Source: Candidatus Bathyarchaeota archaeon
GTDB lineage: Archaea > Thermoproteota > Bathyarchaeia > TCS64
Length of the DNA: 15,099 nt
Reading direction: 5' to 3'
Assembly: GCA_002726865.1 (NCBI GenBank)
Contig: PBSW01000072.1
Span: 1-15,099, forward strand
In this document: one piece after another, positions 6,369 through 14,065 of the stretch
Position numbering within the stretch: position 1 is the first letter of the stretch
How the letters are laid out: every line of letters starts with the position of its first letter
Made by a program: the position numbers and the translations under genes
The notes under the pieces: generated by a model
What the model was told of the DNA's origin: nothing
The model's database searches: none
Seen by the model: the letters and a program-made list of their open reading frames with translations, nothing else

Positions 6369-7598
6369 ATGATTGAGATCCGTGAGTATCTGGCTCCTTT
6401 GAAGGGTAACATCCTAGTCCTAGTGTCAAGTTTAATGATGTGGCATTTCGTTCTCCAGATGGTCTCGCCATATGAAGCCCTGTACATCTTTTCTATAGGG
6501 GGTTCGGGTGTGGCTTTGGGTATACTTTCTACCACAAAGACTTTGTTCTCCACCTTTCTCAGGATTCCTGGGGGATATCTTGCGGATAGACGAGGTAGAC
6601 GTAAGGTTATTGGTATAGCTGCTATCGTCTCCTCTCTGGGATATCTATTCTATGTTTTTGCTCAAAACTGGTTATGGCTGTTGCCGGGTGCTTTTCTTCT
6701 TTCCATGGTAGCCCTTTCTGAGCCCGCTGTTGAGGCTATTAAAGCGGATAGCATCAGACCTGAGGAGAGGGGTAGAGGTTATGCTATGTTAAACACAATA
6801 CCGATGATACCAGCTATGATCGCCCCAGCCATTGGTGGATTATTAATAGCGGAAAGTAATGCTGATTTTGGTATCAGCCTATCGGGTATAAGAAACGCGT
6901 ACCTAGCACTTTTTGTTGGGGTGGCCATAATGGGCTTGATACGACTCTTCTTTCTAAGGGATATTTACCAGCCTGAAGAAAGTGGTCAAAAATTGGGGCT
7001 GAACATGTTTAGGGATGTTTATCAAACGGTGAGCCAGTCACCACCTTCCATTAAGAGACTCATGCTTTTAGGGGGTTTCTTCATGTTCTGTTTTCATGTG
7101 GACGATAGTTTTAGGGGGATCTATGCAATAAATGTCGGAGGACTCTCCACGGTGGAGTGGGGACTGATAGTATCCTCGACAATGGTGATATCCTCGTTGG
7201 CAGCATTATTGATAGGTTGGGCCGTAGACAGGTATGGTCGGAAGAGAGTTTTCATCCCAGCCGTTGCTTTATTAGGGATTAGCTCCCTGTTATTCGTATT
7301 CTCCAACAGCTTCCCCATGTTCCTGTTCGCCAGGATTCTCGGCTCCATAGGCAAGTATGGTAGAATGATCGCATTTCAAGTGATCGTAGCGGATTCAATT
7401 CCAGTCTCAATCAGAGGCAGGATGATGGGAGTCTACAACATTTTCTCTAGCCTTGGTTCATCGAGTGCGATGATGTTCTCGGGGCTCCTTTACGATGTCT
7501 CTCCTGTACTACCTTTCTACACAGCGGTTCTCGCGTATGTCAGTGCAGCTCTGGTAGCAGTAAAATTCTTGCACGAGCCGGATATACAACAACTTTGA
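6369..7598 (+). CDS. Major facilitator superfamily (MFS) transporter
   Basis: A 409-aa integral membrane protein with hydrophobic segments consistent with the twelve-helix MFS fold. Motif A appears twice, as expected from the internal duplication: GGYLADRRGRRKVI at 68-81 (loop 2-3) and GWAVDRYGRKRVF at 283-295 (loop 8-9). The helix between them carries a long cytoplasmic linker at about 198-230. Two motif A copies with intact Asp/Arg are typical of proton-coupled drug and metabolite exporters. The substrate cannot be inferred. Codon choice (many GGT, GTT, TTA) is more AT-rich than in the M42, argG and radA genes, so recent acquisition is possible. The ATG at 6369 is preceded by weak Shine-Dalgarno signals but by a palindrome-overlapped promoter. 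It ends convergent with the DUF4438 pair. Confidence 0.85.
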   Translation: MIEIREYLAPLKGNILVLVSSLMMWHFVLQMVSPYEALYIFSIGGSGVALGILSTTKTLFSTFLRIPGGYLADRRGRRKVIGIAAIVSSLGYLFYVFAQNWLWLLPGAFLLSMVALSEPAVEAIKADSIRPEERGRGYAMLNTIPMIPAMIAPAIGGLLIAESNADFGISLSGIRNAYLALFVGVAIMGLIRLFFLRDIYQPEESGQKLGLNMFRDVYQTVSQSPPSIKRLMLLGGFFMFCFHVDDSFRGIYAINVGGLSTVEWGLIVSSTMVISSLAALLIGWAVDRYGRKRVFIPAVALLGISSLLFVFSNSFPMFLFARILGSIGKYGRMIAFQVIVADSIPVSIRGRMMGVYNIFSSLGSSSAMMFSGLLYDVSPVLPFYTAVLAYVSAALVAVKFLHEPDIQQL

Positions 7599-8064
7599 GA
7601 AGTACTGCACGCGCGACTTTGTTACAATAAAATCCATCAACTCAATCCGAAATAGAATCTTAAACTTCTTCAAAGTTGAAAATCTGATGCTAAACATAGT
7701 AGAGTCAAGCAGAGAGCGACGGTCAGTGGTTTCATTCTACGTAAGTAAAGATGTATGGCGCAATCCTCTTCTTATTTTGTTACAATGGAATAATAGATCT
7801 TGAAAGGAGAAAAACAATATCCTTCAACAAAACAAAGTTCTTTGTGAAATCTACTAATTGGAGGAACTATCCACAGTTCAGAAGGTTTTCAGTGTTTTCT
7901 TTCTTTTCTTAGCCTTAAATTATGATTGATAGGTAACTAAAAATATCATAATTTTGACTAGTTGGTTTTTTTCACATATGGCACGTTCACGCACACTATA
8001 ATTAACTAAGATCGACTCGCACTATTCAGATGCAAAAAGCTTACATCGATTGAAAAGGGGAGAC
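7599..8064. other. AT-rich spacer between convergent genes
   Basis: I find no trustworthy gene. A plus-strand ATG at 7751 opens 53 codons to a TAG at 7910-7912, but it has no ribosome-binding site and its composition is Phe/Lys/Asn-rich like random AT-rich sequence. The 11-mer TTTGTTACAAT occurs twice in the same orientation (7618-7628 and 7776-7786). T-rich stretches at 7886-7910 and 7967-7974 could stop transcription from the left. Confidence 0.4.
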
Positions 8065-8949
8065 TTAAATCAGGATTTCGGGTTTCTTTCTCAATCCAAG
8101 GTAAAATGCTATATTTGCGTGAAGATCTTTCTTTATTCTCATTCTCCCTGGTAGGGCGCTCAATACGGGATTTATGCCGGGACCATGTCCTGAAGAGTCA
8201 CTCCAACCGTGGATAACTACTCCGATGGTCATGGCTCCCTCGTAACGTCCACGTCCGTAGGCGCAATAATGATCTTTGATTGCTACTATGTCGCCGAGTC
8301 TAATCTCCTGCAATCCATATTTAGCTACATATTCAGGGCACGTGGTCTGGATATCGTAATCGTTGGTCTCCACGCATGGGTCGGATCCGATTCCCGATCC
8401 CATCAGGAAGCCGGGAACCTCTTTAGTGACGGGAACAATGAGTTGGCCGCCCTTTTCTGATAATTCCATTTTATGAAGTAGTCGTGGAGATATCTTGTTC
8501 ACCCTCACATCCTCAAAACCCTCAATCTCTAGCCCAACACCACATGCTCTGATCTGAATTTTATCTAGAAGAGCTAGCTTCTCGAGTACCTCATTTGGGA
8601 ACCAGACCATATCGTCAGATCCAGCGTGCCTGCCGGTGTATACGCCTTTTGCACCCTTTGCTTCTCCAGAGATTACCTTTGCCTCATTCCCAATGCAAGC
8701 GAGGATCGCAAGGGCGCATTCACTGGGGACAGATCTATCCCTACCCTGTATGGTCACTCCAGGCTCAATATGGTCTGCTCCAGCCTGGCCGAAAGCTAGG
8801 TCTCCGACCTGGACGGTGTAAGAGATCGATGCGGTACCAACCGATAGTTTCGGTCTTCCATCCCATGTAACGGTGTATCCCCTGCTGGAGGGGGGTTGAA
8901 TGACGCCTTGGACAGCAGTTATTATTAGACTATCCCTATTGGTTTTCAT
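8065..8949 (-). CDS. DUF4438 family protein, second of a tandem pair
   Basis: A 294-aa protein recognised as DUF4438, a family of uncharacterised function with a solved Thermotoga structure (TM1086). Family segments include the opening ITAVQGVI and the YTVTWDGRPKLSVG region (25-38). CIGNEAKVISGEAKGAKG follows at 85-102, then an IRACGVGLEIEG segment, GFLMGSGIGSD, YDIQTTCPE and YGRGRYEGAMTIGVV, with a C-terminal ANIAFYLGL. Start choice: ATG at 8949 has GAGAGGG seven bases ahead and makes the protein the same length as its paralogue. ATG at 8970 would add seven residues without a visible ribosome-binding site. It follows the paralogue by 27 bp and is surely cotranscribed. No signal peptide or membrane segment is present. 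The repeated Gly-rich motifs suggest ligand or metal binding, which is inference only. Confidence 0.8.
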   Translation of the reverse strand: MKTNRDSLIITAVQGVIQPPSSRGYTVTWDGRPKLSVGTASISYTVQVGDLAFGQAGADHIEPGVTIQGRDRSVPSECALAILACIGNEAKVISGEAKGAKGVYTGRHAGSDDMVWFPNEVLEKLALLDKIQIRACGVGLEIEGFEDVRVNKISPRLLHKMELSEKGGQLIVPVTKEVPGFLMGSGIGSDPCVETNDYDIQTTCPEYVAKYGLQEIRLGDIVAIKDHYCAYGRGRYEGAMTIGVVIHGWSDSSGHGPGINPVLSALPGRMRIKKDLHANIAFYLGLRKKPEILI

Positions 8950-8976
8950 GGGTAGGCCCTCTCTTTTCATGTTTGT

Positions 8977-9861
8977 TCATAATCCCAAATAATTGGCTAT
9001 ATTTGCCTCTGAGTCTATCGTCCCCTTTATTCTCCCTGATCTTGTAGACAGGATATTTGTCGCCCCAATTCCTTTTCCAGCGATATCGCTTGGACCACAG
9101 CAGACAACACCAATAGTTACTCCGTTCTTATACTGTCCTCTACCGTAATCGCTCTGGACATCTTTTAGGAGTAAAATGTCACCGAAACGGAGTTCGTTGA
9201 GTCCATATTTTTTGATGTCAGGCGGAAAACACGTTTGAATTGACCAGTTTCCTTGCTCTGACGGCCTTTCACCTGCTCCCTGCGAGATCAGAAAATTAGG
9301 GATCTCCTTAACTACAGGAACAACTAGTTTTTCATCCTCCTCATAGACACCCATTTTGTCCAACAAATTTGGGGAAAGGCTCAACAACCGGACATCTTCA
9401 TAGCCCATGATATGTAGACCCACGCCACAAGCCTTCACCTGAATCTTATCGCCAATAGCCAATACATCTAGCACTTCCTCCTCAAAGTGCAATTGCACGT
9501 GGTGTGCTCCACGTTGTTGGAACGCCCGGAGGCCATGCTTCCCAATCACAATCCCTTTTTCACCTTTACCCTCCCCACTTAGGACCCGAGCCTCGTTGCC
9601 TATACACGAGTATAGCCGGTACCCCAATATCCAAGCATCTTTTCCTGTACCATCAGTCGATACGCCTGGTTCCGCCCTGTCGCCGTTAGCCCAACCGAAG
9701 ACCTTCTCGCCGATCTTAAGGTTATAATTAATTCCCCCTACTCCAATAGCCATCTTTGGTTTACCATCCCATGTGACCCAATAATTCCTCAAAGGTATGG
9801 CTGGAACAATCTCTCCCTGAACAGCGAATTCGATTATGCTTTTTTTATTCGATGCAACCAC
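8977..9861 (-). CDS. DUF4438 family protein, first of a tandem pair
   Basis: Another 294-aa DUF4438 protein, aligned end to end with its neighbour. Shared blocks are EFAVQGEIVP, YWVTWDGKPKMAIG (27-40), CIGNEARVLSGEGKGEKG (86-103), IQVKACGVGLHIMGYEDVRL, a Y/N-rich WSIQTCFPPD block, YGRGQYKNGVTIGVV and a final ANIANYLGL. By eye nearly half of the residues match, so the pair arose by duplication followed by clear divergence. The differing blocks are the loop around 60-80 and the HHVQLHFEEE segment near 115-125. The start is GTG at 9861, preceded by GTGGTG and by a TATA box about 37 bp upstream. Function is unknown; two different paralogues kept in one operon may form a heteromer or act on related ligands. 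Confidence 0.8.
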   Translation of the reverse strand: MVASNKKSIIEFAVQGEIVPAIPLRNYWVTWDGKPKMAIGVGGINYNLKIGEKVFGWANGDRAEPGVSTDGTGKDAWILGYRLYSCIGNEARVLSGEGKGEKGIVIGKHGLRAFQQRGAHHVQLHFEEEVLDVLAIGDKIQVKACGVGLHIMGYEDVRLLSLSPNLLDKMGVYEEDEKLVVPVVKEIPNFLISQGAGERPSEQGNWSIQTCFPPDIKKYGLNELRFGDILLLKDVQSDYGRGQYKNGVTIGVVCCGPSDIAGKGIGATNILSTRSGRIKGTIDSEANIANYLGL

Positions 9862-9893
9862 TGAAACACCACGATCAGTTGACCGTTACTTTG

Positions 9894-9902
9894 TATTAAA
9901 AA
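9894..9902 (-). promoter_or_regulatory. TATA box for the DUF4438 pair
   Basis: The minus strand reads TTTTTAATA, centred 37 bp before the GTG at 9861, giving a predicted leader of about 10 bases that includes a GGTG. The 9903-10120 remainder holds a T8 run at about 9918 but no gene. Confidence 0.45.
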
Positions 9903-10120
9903 TGGTACGCTAAAGAGATTTTTTTTCTGATCATGCACACACACGACACCAAGATTTCCTCTTCACCCAATCCTCAGTGAATACCCTTTAATCGCGCTGT
10001 TACTTTTGTATTTGGGCTTGCGCAAGGTTCCCTATATTCACGTCATATCCTCCTCGATAGGTTTTGGCGCTCCTTTTTGTTAAAAGAACAGGTATTTCTG
10101 GATAGAAAATATTTGGAATG

Positions 10121-11080
10121 TTACTGATCAGATAGTAGCCAAAGTAGTAGTCCATTTTGAGCGTGCATTCTGTTTCCAGCTTGCTCAAAGACCACAGAAT
10201 ATGGACTGTCCATTATCTCATCGGTAATCTCATAGCCTCTGTGGGCTGGTAGGCAATGCATGACTATTGGATCCTTGGATAAGTCAACTTTGTCTTTAGA
10301 TCGCTTTACGCTACAGTCTGGCTGTGCCTTCTTGAGGAGTTCCAAGTCCACCTGGAACGGGGGGAAAGCCTTCATGCGCAATTTCGCTTCCTCTTCCATC
10401 CCTGCGCTAATCCAGACATCAGTGTAAAGGATGTCTGCCCCAACGACGCCTATATCAGAGTTGTGTGAGACCTCAACTTCTCCTCCGGAGTGATCCTTGA
10501 TTTTCCTTAGAATTTCAGGGCTCGGGCTATACTTAGGATTTTCAGGGCAGACAACTGTAACCTCCATACCAACGCTGCTGCAACCGATCATAGTGGAAGC
10601 GGCGGTATTACATCCCCCGTCTCCCACGTAAGCGATCTTGAGACCTGCTAACTTTCCCTTATATTCCTGGATGGTTAGGAGGTCGGCCAGGTTTTGGCAC
10701 GGATGATAAGTTTCAGTCATTCCATTAATGATGGGTATGGTGGCAGCTGCTCCGATCCGCTCTACTGCATCCTGCTTCAGGGCCCGGATCATAACAGCGT
10801 CCACGTACTTATTCAGGTTCTTAACTCCGTCCTCTAGTGTCTCGCTCCTTGTAAACTTGCCTCCTTCAATACTATAGAAGATCGCGTGACCCCCTAACCG
10901 ATTCATCCCTGCCTCAAAGCTGATCCGAGTCCTCAGGGATGCCAACTCGAAGAGCATAATAAGCGTCTTGTTTTTCATGGAGTCTCCATATTTCCCTGGG
11001 TTAGCTTTGATCCTGGTGGAGAGATCTAATATCTCATGGACCTGCTCCTTATTCAGGTCAAAATCCGATAAAAGATTCAT
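10121..11080 (-). CDS. argF: Ornithine carbamoyltransferase family enzyme with altered substrate loops
   Basis: A 319-aa enzyme expected to carbamoylate ornithine to citrulline. It retains HPCQNLADLL (126-135), YTDVW (219-223), MHCLPAHRG (274-282) and the C-terminal AGNRMHAQNG (301-310). It departs from the usual enzyme in three places. The carbamoyl-phosphate loop is SLRTR (48-52) instead of STRTR. The ornithine loop reads VGDGGCNTAAS rather than VGDGNNVA-type. The S-M-G loop reads SAGMEEE (225-231). SLRTR is what I recall in N-acetyl- and N-succinyl-ornithine carbamoyltransferases, while HCLPAHRG is standard ornithine type, so the true substrate is uncertain. A charged insert (about 258-271) precedes the HCLP motif. 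ATG 11080, with GGTGAT just upstream, is preferred over ATG 11104. It follows argG by about 50 bp. Confidence 0.8.
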   Translation of the reverse strand: MNLLSDFDLNKEQVHEILDLSTRIKANPGKYGDSMKNKTLIMLFELASLRTRISFEAGMNRLGGHAIFYSIEGGKFTRSETLEDGVKNLNKYVDAVMIRALKQDAVERIGAAATIPIINGMTETYHPCQNLADLLTIQEYKGKLAGLKIAYVGDGGCNTAASTMIGCSSVGMEVTVVCPENPKYSPSPEILRKIKDHSGGEVEVSHNSDIGVVGADILYTDVWISAGMEEEAKLRMKAFPPFQVDLELLKKAQPDCSVKRSKDKVDLSKDPIVMHCLPAHRGYEITDEIMDSPYSVVFEQAGNRMHAQNGLLLWLLSDQ

Positions 11081-11130
11081 ACAATCACCATCTAAAAGAG
11101 ACATTCATTTAGAAAAATAAGAGGGGTGGA

Positions 11131-12393
11131 TCATTTGTCCCCGATCGGCACTGAGACCACTCTCTTCTTGAGCTCATTGATTCCTTTGGCTTCGATCTTC
11201 CGCTTCAGGTTCCAAGCTGAGACACTAGGAAGCCCCCAAAGGTTGATGAACCCCACTGCATCTCCCTGGTCATAATGGGTGTTTATATCAAAGCTCGCTA
11301 GGTTGTAGTCGTATAGGCTGAGGGGTGACACCCGGGCTACAGGCTTTGCCCTGCCCTTGAATAGCTCCATAGTCACCTCTCCGGTGACGTTCCGCTGCGT
11401 GCTATCAATAAACGCGTCTAAATCCTCCTTGAAAGGGTCAATCCAGAGCCCCTGGTAGACGATGTTAGCCCAGGTGTGATCTATTTGGAATTTAAATGAT
11501 TTCTGGTGCTTGGTAAGAACCATTTTCTCCAGATCATGGTGGGCAGCTAGGATGATCTCAGCTGCGGGAGTCTCGTAGGTCTCCATAGTCTTTAGGCCCA
11601 CTACGCGGTCCTCCATGTGCTCAATCCTACCGATGCCGTGCTCTCCGCCCTTTATGTTAAGAAGTAAGAGAATCTCCACTGGGCCCATATTCTCACCGTT
11701 TATACTGGAAGGCACGCCCTTGTGGAAACCGATCTTTACATACTCTGCTTTATTAGGGGCCTCCTCGACGTCAACGGTCCACTCCCAGACCCCCTCGTCC
11801 GGAACCATCTGGTCAGGGTGCTCTAGGATACCGCCCTCGATGCTCCTTCCCCATAGGTTTTGGTCCACACTGTAGGGGTTGTCCACCGTTACAGGGATAG
11901 GGATCCCATGCTCCTTAGCCCACGCGATCTGGCCGTTCCTATCAAATTTCCACTCCCTAACGGGTGCAATGATCTGGAGGTGGGGATTCATCGCCTTGAA
12001 CGTGAGGTCAAATCTGACCTGGTCATTCCCTTTCCCTGTGCACCCATGTGCTACCGCGTCTGCGTCCTCTATCTCAGCCACCTCAACCACTTTCTTGGCG
12101 ATAAGGGGCCTACTAATGCTGCTGCTTACAGGATAGGTGCCCATGTAAAGGGCATTGGCCTTTATGGCAGGAAAAACGTACTCCCTAGCAAACTCCTCCT
12201 TCGCGTCGAAGGTATAGTGGTTAAGAACTCCGAGAGCCCAGGCCTTCTCCTCAACTACCTTTAGGTCCTTTTGCTGCCCCACATCCAGAATGCAGCTGAT
12301 AACGTCCATCTTGTACTCCTCCTGAATCCACTTTAACATCATGGAGGTATCTAGTCCGCCCGAATAAGCTAGAACGACTTTCTTCTTGACCAT
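11131..12393 (-). CDS. argG: Argininosuccinate synthase
   Basis: A 420-aa cytosolic enzyme that joins citrulline and aspartate with ATP to give argininosuccinate. The PP-loop motif VLAYSGGLDTS (7-17) is intact. The sequence also has the citrulline/aspartate region YPVSSSISRPLIAK (87-100), the signature AHGCTGKGNDQVRF (115-128) and the C-terminal GLKTMETYETPAAEI block. The length is slightly above the usual 400 residues. The ATG at 12393 has GGAG 11 bases ahead. It is the first gene of a two-gene arginine operon with the carbamoyltransferase downstream. Argininosuccinate lyase is not in the window. The ACT-domain gene diverges from the same intergenic region and could regulate it. No anomaly seen. 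Confidence 0.95.
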   Translation of the reverse strand: MVKKKVVLAYSGGLDTSMMLKWIQEEYKMDVISCILDVGQQKDLKVVEEKAWALGVLNHYTFDAKEEFAREYVFPAIKANALYMGTYPVSSSISRPLIAKKVVEVAEIEDADAVAHGCTGKGNDQVRFDLTFKAMNPHLQIIAPVREWKFDRNGQIAWAKEHGIPIPVTVDNPYSVDQNLWGRSIEGGILEHPDQMVPDEGVWEWTVDVEEAPNKAEYVKIGFHKGVPSSINGENMGPVEILLLLNIKGGEHGIGRIEHMEDRVVGLKTMETYETPAAEIILAAHHDLEKMVLTKHQKSFKFQIDHTWANIVYQGLWIDPFKEDLDAFIDSTQRNVTGEVTMELFKGRAKPVARVSPLSLYDYNLASFDINTHYDQGDAVGFINLWGLPSVSAWNLKRKIEAKGINELKKRVVSVPIGDK

Positions 12394-12440
12394 TATTCAT
12401 GTAACTCCAATTTTGGAATGGGAATTAGCACTATGGCAAA

Positions 12441-12451
12441 GTTATAAATTT
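12441..12451. promoter_or_regulatory. Shared TATA region of the argG / ACT-protein divergent promoter
   Basis: GTTATAAATTT can serve as a TATA box in both directions. To the right it predicts a start at about 12472, coincident with the ATG at 12473. To the left (AAATTTATAAC) it predicts a start at about 12419, leaving a 26-base argG leader that contains the GGAG site. Confidence 0.5.
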
Positions 12452-12472
12452 TACGACATGAGTGTTGCATTT

Positions 12473-13078
12473 ATGAATAAAGATGGCTCAACTGGGACAA
12501 AGTCGGTGGCTCAGGTAGTCAGGGAGACCATACGGATGAGACCCTCCGTAATGGACGCTCTGAAGTTGCAGATAGTCAACTACTCTGCCCTAGCCCGAAT
12601 ACTCCAATCTGAAATTGAGGAGGGGAGCCTGGAGGCCATTAAAGCAGCCATCATCAGAGTAAGTGAGGAACTGGAATCAGAGACCTGGCTCCAGGAGGAA
12701 AAAATCCGGAACATCCTAAAGGACTCAGTAGTGAGACTCCAGGACAAGATCTCTGTCATCATCTCCCCTGATGAGTTAGACATCCCTTACATCGTCACGG
12801 CATATCTCACCGATAGCTACGTTTACATGATTGACCAGACGGTCCTAAAAACGGAGATTCCCGACCATGTCCAGGAGGCTAAAAACTTGGTAGCCCTCAT
12901 CCTCATCAGCCCGGAGATTGTGGAGACCACCCCGGGATTTGTCGCCTTTATCACCAACCTCCTCGCTAGTAGGGAAATCAACATCATCGAGTTTATTAGC
13001 TGTTCCACCAATACCGTCATCGTTCTGGACGCTACGGACGCCCTAAATGCCTTTTCTCTCCTCCAGAACTTCATATAA
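12473..13078 (+). CDS. ACT-domain protein, putative amino-acid-binding regulator
   Basis: A 201-aa soluble protein. Residues 11-60 form a helix-rich segment with VNYSALARILQSEI, which looks like a helix-turn-helix-type DNA-binding or dimerisation unit. The C-terminal 45 residues (GFVAFITNLLASREINIIEF, then ISCSTNTVIVLD) follow the beta-alpha-beta pattern of an ACT domain, as in aspartokinase and other amino-acid-controlled proteins. A middle segment (90-150) may be a second, degenerate ACT-like unit. The start ATG 12473 fits a TATA box at 12441-12451 with no leader; ATG 12458 and a TTG at 12386 are alternatives in the same frame. It lies divergent from argG across an 80-bp spacer, so control of arginine genes by a bound amino acid is a reasonable inference. 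No catalytic domain is visible. Confidence 0.7.
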   Translation: MNKDGSTGTKSVAQVVRETIRMRPSVMDALKLQIVNYSALARILQSEIEEGSLEAIKAAIIRVSEELESETWLQEEKIRNILKDSVVRLQDKISVIISPDELDIPYIVTAYLTDSYVYMIDQTVLKTEIPDHVQEAKNLVALILISPEIVETTPGFVAFITNLLASREINIIEFISCSTNTVIVLDATDALNAFSLLQNFI

Positions 13079-13137
13079 AACATAGGATTCGCCTTTAAGA
13101 GAAAGCTTTAGTACAGAGGATGGTTTATTGGATATTA

Positions 13138-13446
13138 ATGGCGGAAATTTGCCCCGTCTGTGGTTTGCCAACAGATCTTTGCGTTTGTGAGGAAATGAGC
13201 AAAGAGGCCCAGCGGATACGGATTCGGATAGAGCTTCGGAAATGGGGAAAGAAATACACCGTTGTCGACGGTATTGACTCCAAGGAAGTGCGACTACCTA
13301 AACTTGCGGCTACCTTAAAGTCGAAGTGTGCCTGCGGTGGATCGGCTAAGAACGAGCAGATCCTTTTACAGGGAGATCACAGGGAGATCGTAAAAACCGT
13401 GCTGGTGGGCATGGGATTTCCTTTGGAGAATATCGAGGTGCAATAA
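13138..13446 (+). CDS. Translation initiation factor aIF1 (SUI1 family)
   Basis: A 102-aa factor that acts on the small ribosomal subunit during start-codon selection. The N-terminus has a CxxC/CxC zinc finger (C5, C8, C15, C17 in ICPVCGLPTDLCVC), common in TACK-group aIF1. The SUI1 core follows, with KSKCACGGSAKNEQILLQGD (61-80) and GMGFPLENIEV near the end. The length is normal. The ATG at 13138 fits the family's usual opening; an ATG at 13120 would add six hydrophobic residues. A CTTTAAGA element at 13093-13100 predicts a start near 13123, compatible with either. It is probably a separate transcript from the ACT gene. Confidence 0.93.
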   Translation: MAEICPVCGLPTDLCVCEEMSKEAQRIRIRIELRKWGKKYTVVDGIDSKEVRLPKLAATLKSKCACGGSAKNEQILLQGDHREIVKTVLVGMGFPLENIEVQ

Positions 13447-13531
13447 ACTGAACCGTTCATACATACCCCAGTTCAAATTAAAAGACTGTATAACTCAATT
13501 GGATGGTAATTTGAGAACGTTTCTAAATTCG

Positions 13532-13590
13532 TATTGGGTTTTATCATGTGAGGCTTATTAAATGGGTGATTTGAGGTTTATAACCCAATA
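13532..13590. repeat. 9-bp inverted repeat with 41-base loop
   Basis: TATTGGGTT (13532-13540) and AACCCAATA (13582-13590) are perfectly complementary; two more base pairs are possible inside a mismatch. They lie 86 bp after aIF1 in a 258-bp stretch without a gene. A weak TATA-like AAATTAAAAG is upstream at about 13475, so a small structured RNA is possible but unproven. Confidence 0.4.
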
Positions 13591-13704
13591 GTTGAACAGA
13601 AACATGTCAATAAAAAAAGGCACTTTTAATATACAATATAATAATTTTATTGAGAAAAATGGCTTGGGCATTCACTCGAGGTAGTTATGTGAGATATAAA
13701 AACA

Positions 13705-13944
13705 ATGGGGTCCAAACAATTCGACATAGCGAGCTCAAATCGAGTGGAAATCCCAAAAGGATTAATTGACATCCTTAAACAGATCAAGCACAAGAGACCT
13801 CAACCCAAAATTTGTCCTAGCTGTATGAGCTCTAATATTTTTCCACAAAAGTCATACGGTATATTCCCTACAATATACAGTTGCAGGGATTGCGACTACA
13901 AAGGAAATATCGTACTTGAAATAGATCTCGGAAAGCAGGAATGA
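13705..13944 (+). CDS. Small zinc-ribbon protein, function unknown
   Basis: A 79-aa protein. After a basic helical N-terminus (about 15-33, IPKGLIDILKQIKHKRP) comes a single zinc ribbon: CPSCMSSN (C37, C40), then YSCRDCDYKGN (C60, C63) with a 19-residue loop containing a QKSYGIFP turn. The C-terminus is acidic. Ribbons of this size occur in transcription, replication and translation accessory proteins; nothing here picks a role. The ATG at 13705 has a TATA-like stretch only a few bases upstream, too close to use. The likely promoter is at 13624-13631, which would give a leader of about 50 bases containing GAGGT and a short overlapping frame (13659-13769). The downstream neighbour is radA, 121 bp away. 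Confidence 0.7.
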   Translation: MGSKQFDIASSNRVEIPKGLIDILKQIKHKRPQPKICPSCMSSNIFPQKSYGIFPTIYSCRDCDYKGNIVLEIDLGKQE

Positions 13945-14027
13945 GATCTCTAAATCCCAATGCGGGATAAACCCATTCTATATCTAAGAAACTAGATAAT
14001 CTTCGAAAATAGACTCGTAATCAGGGA

Positions 14028-14037
14028 GTTTAAATAA
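14028..14037 (+). promoter_or_regulatory. TATA box for radA
   Basis: GTTTAAATAA is centred about 33 bp before the ATG at 14066, giving a leader of about 8 bases and supporting that ATG over a TTG at 14057. Confidence 0.5.
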
Positions 14038-14065
14038 CATCTAGAAGCTAACGAACTTGGATCAC

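Noticed and set aside
7751..7912. 53-codon plus-strand frame
   Set aside because: No ribosome-binding site or placed TATA box, and composition is that of random AT-rich DNA.
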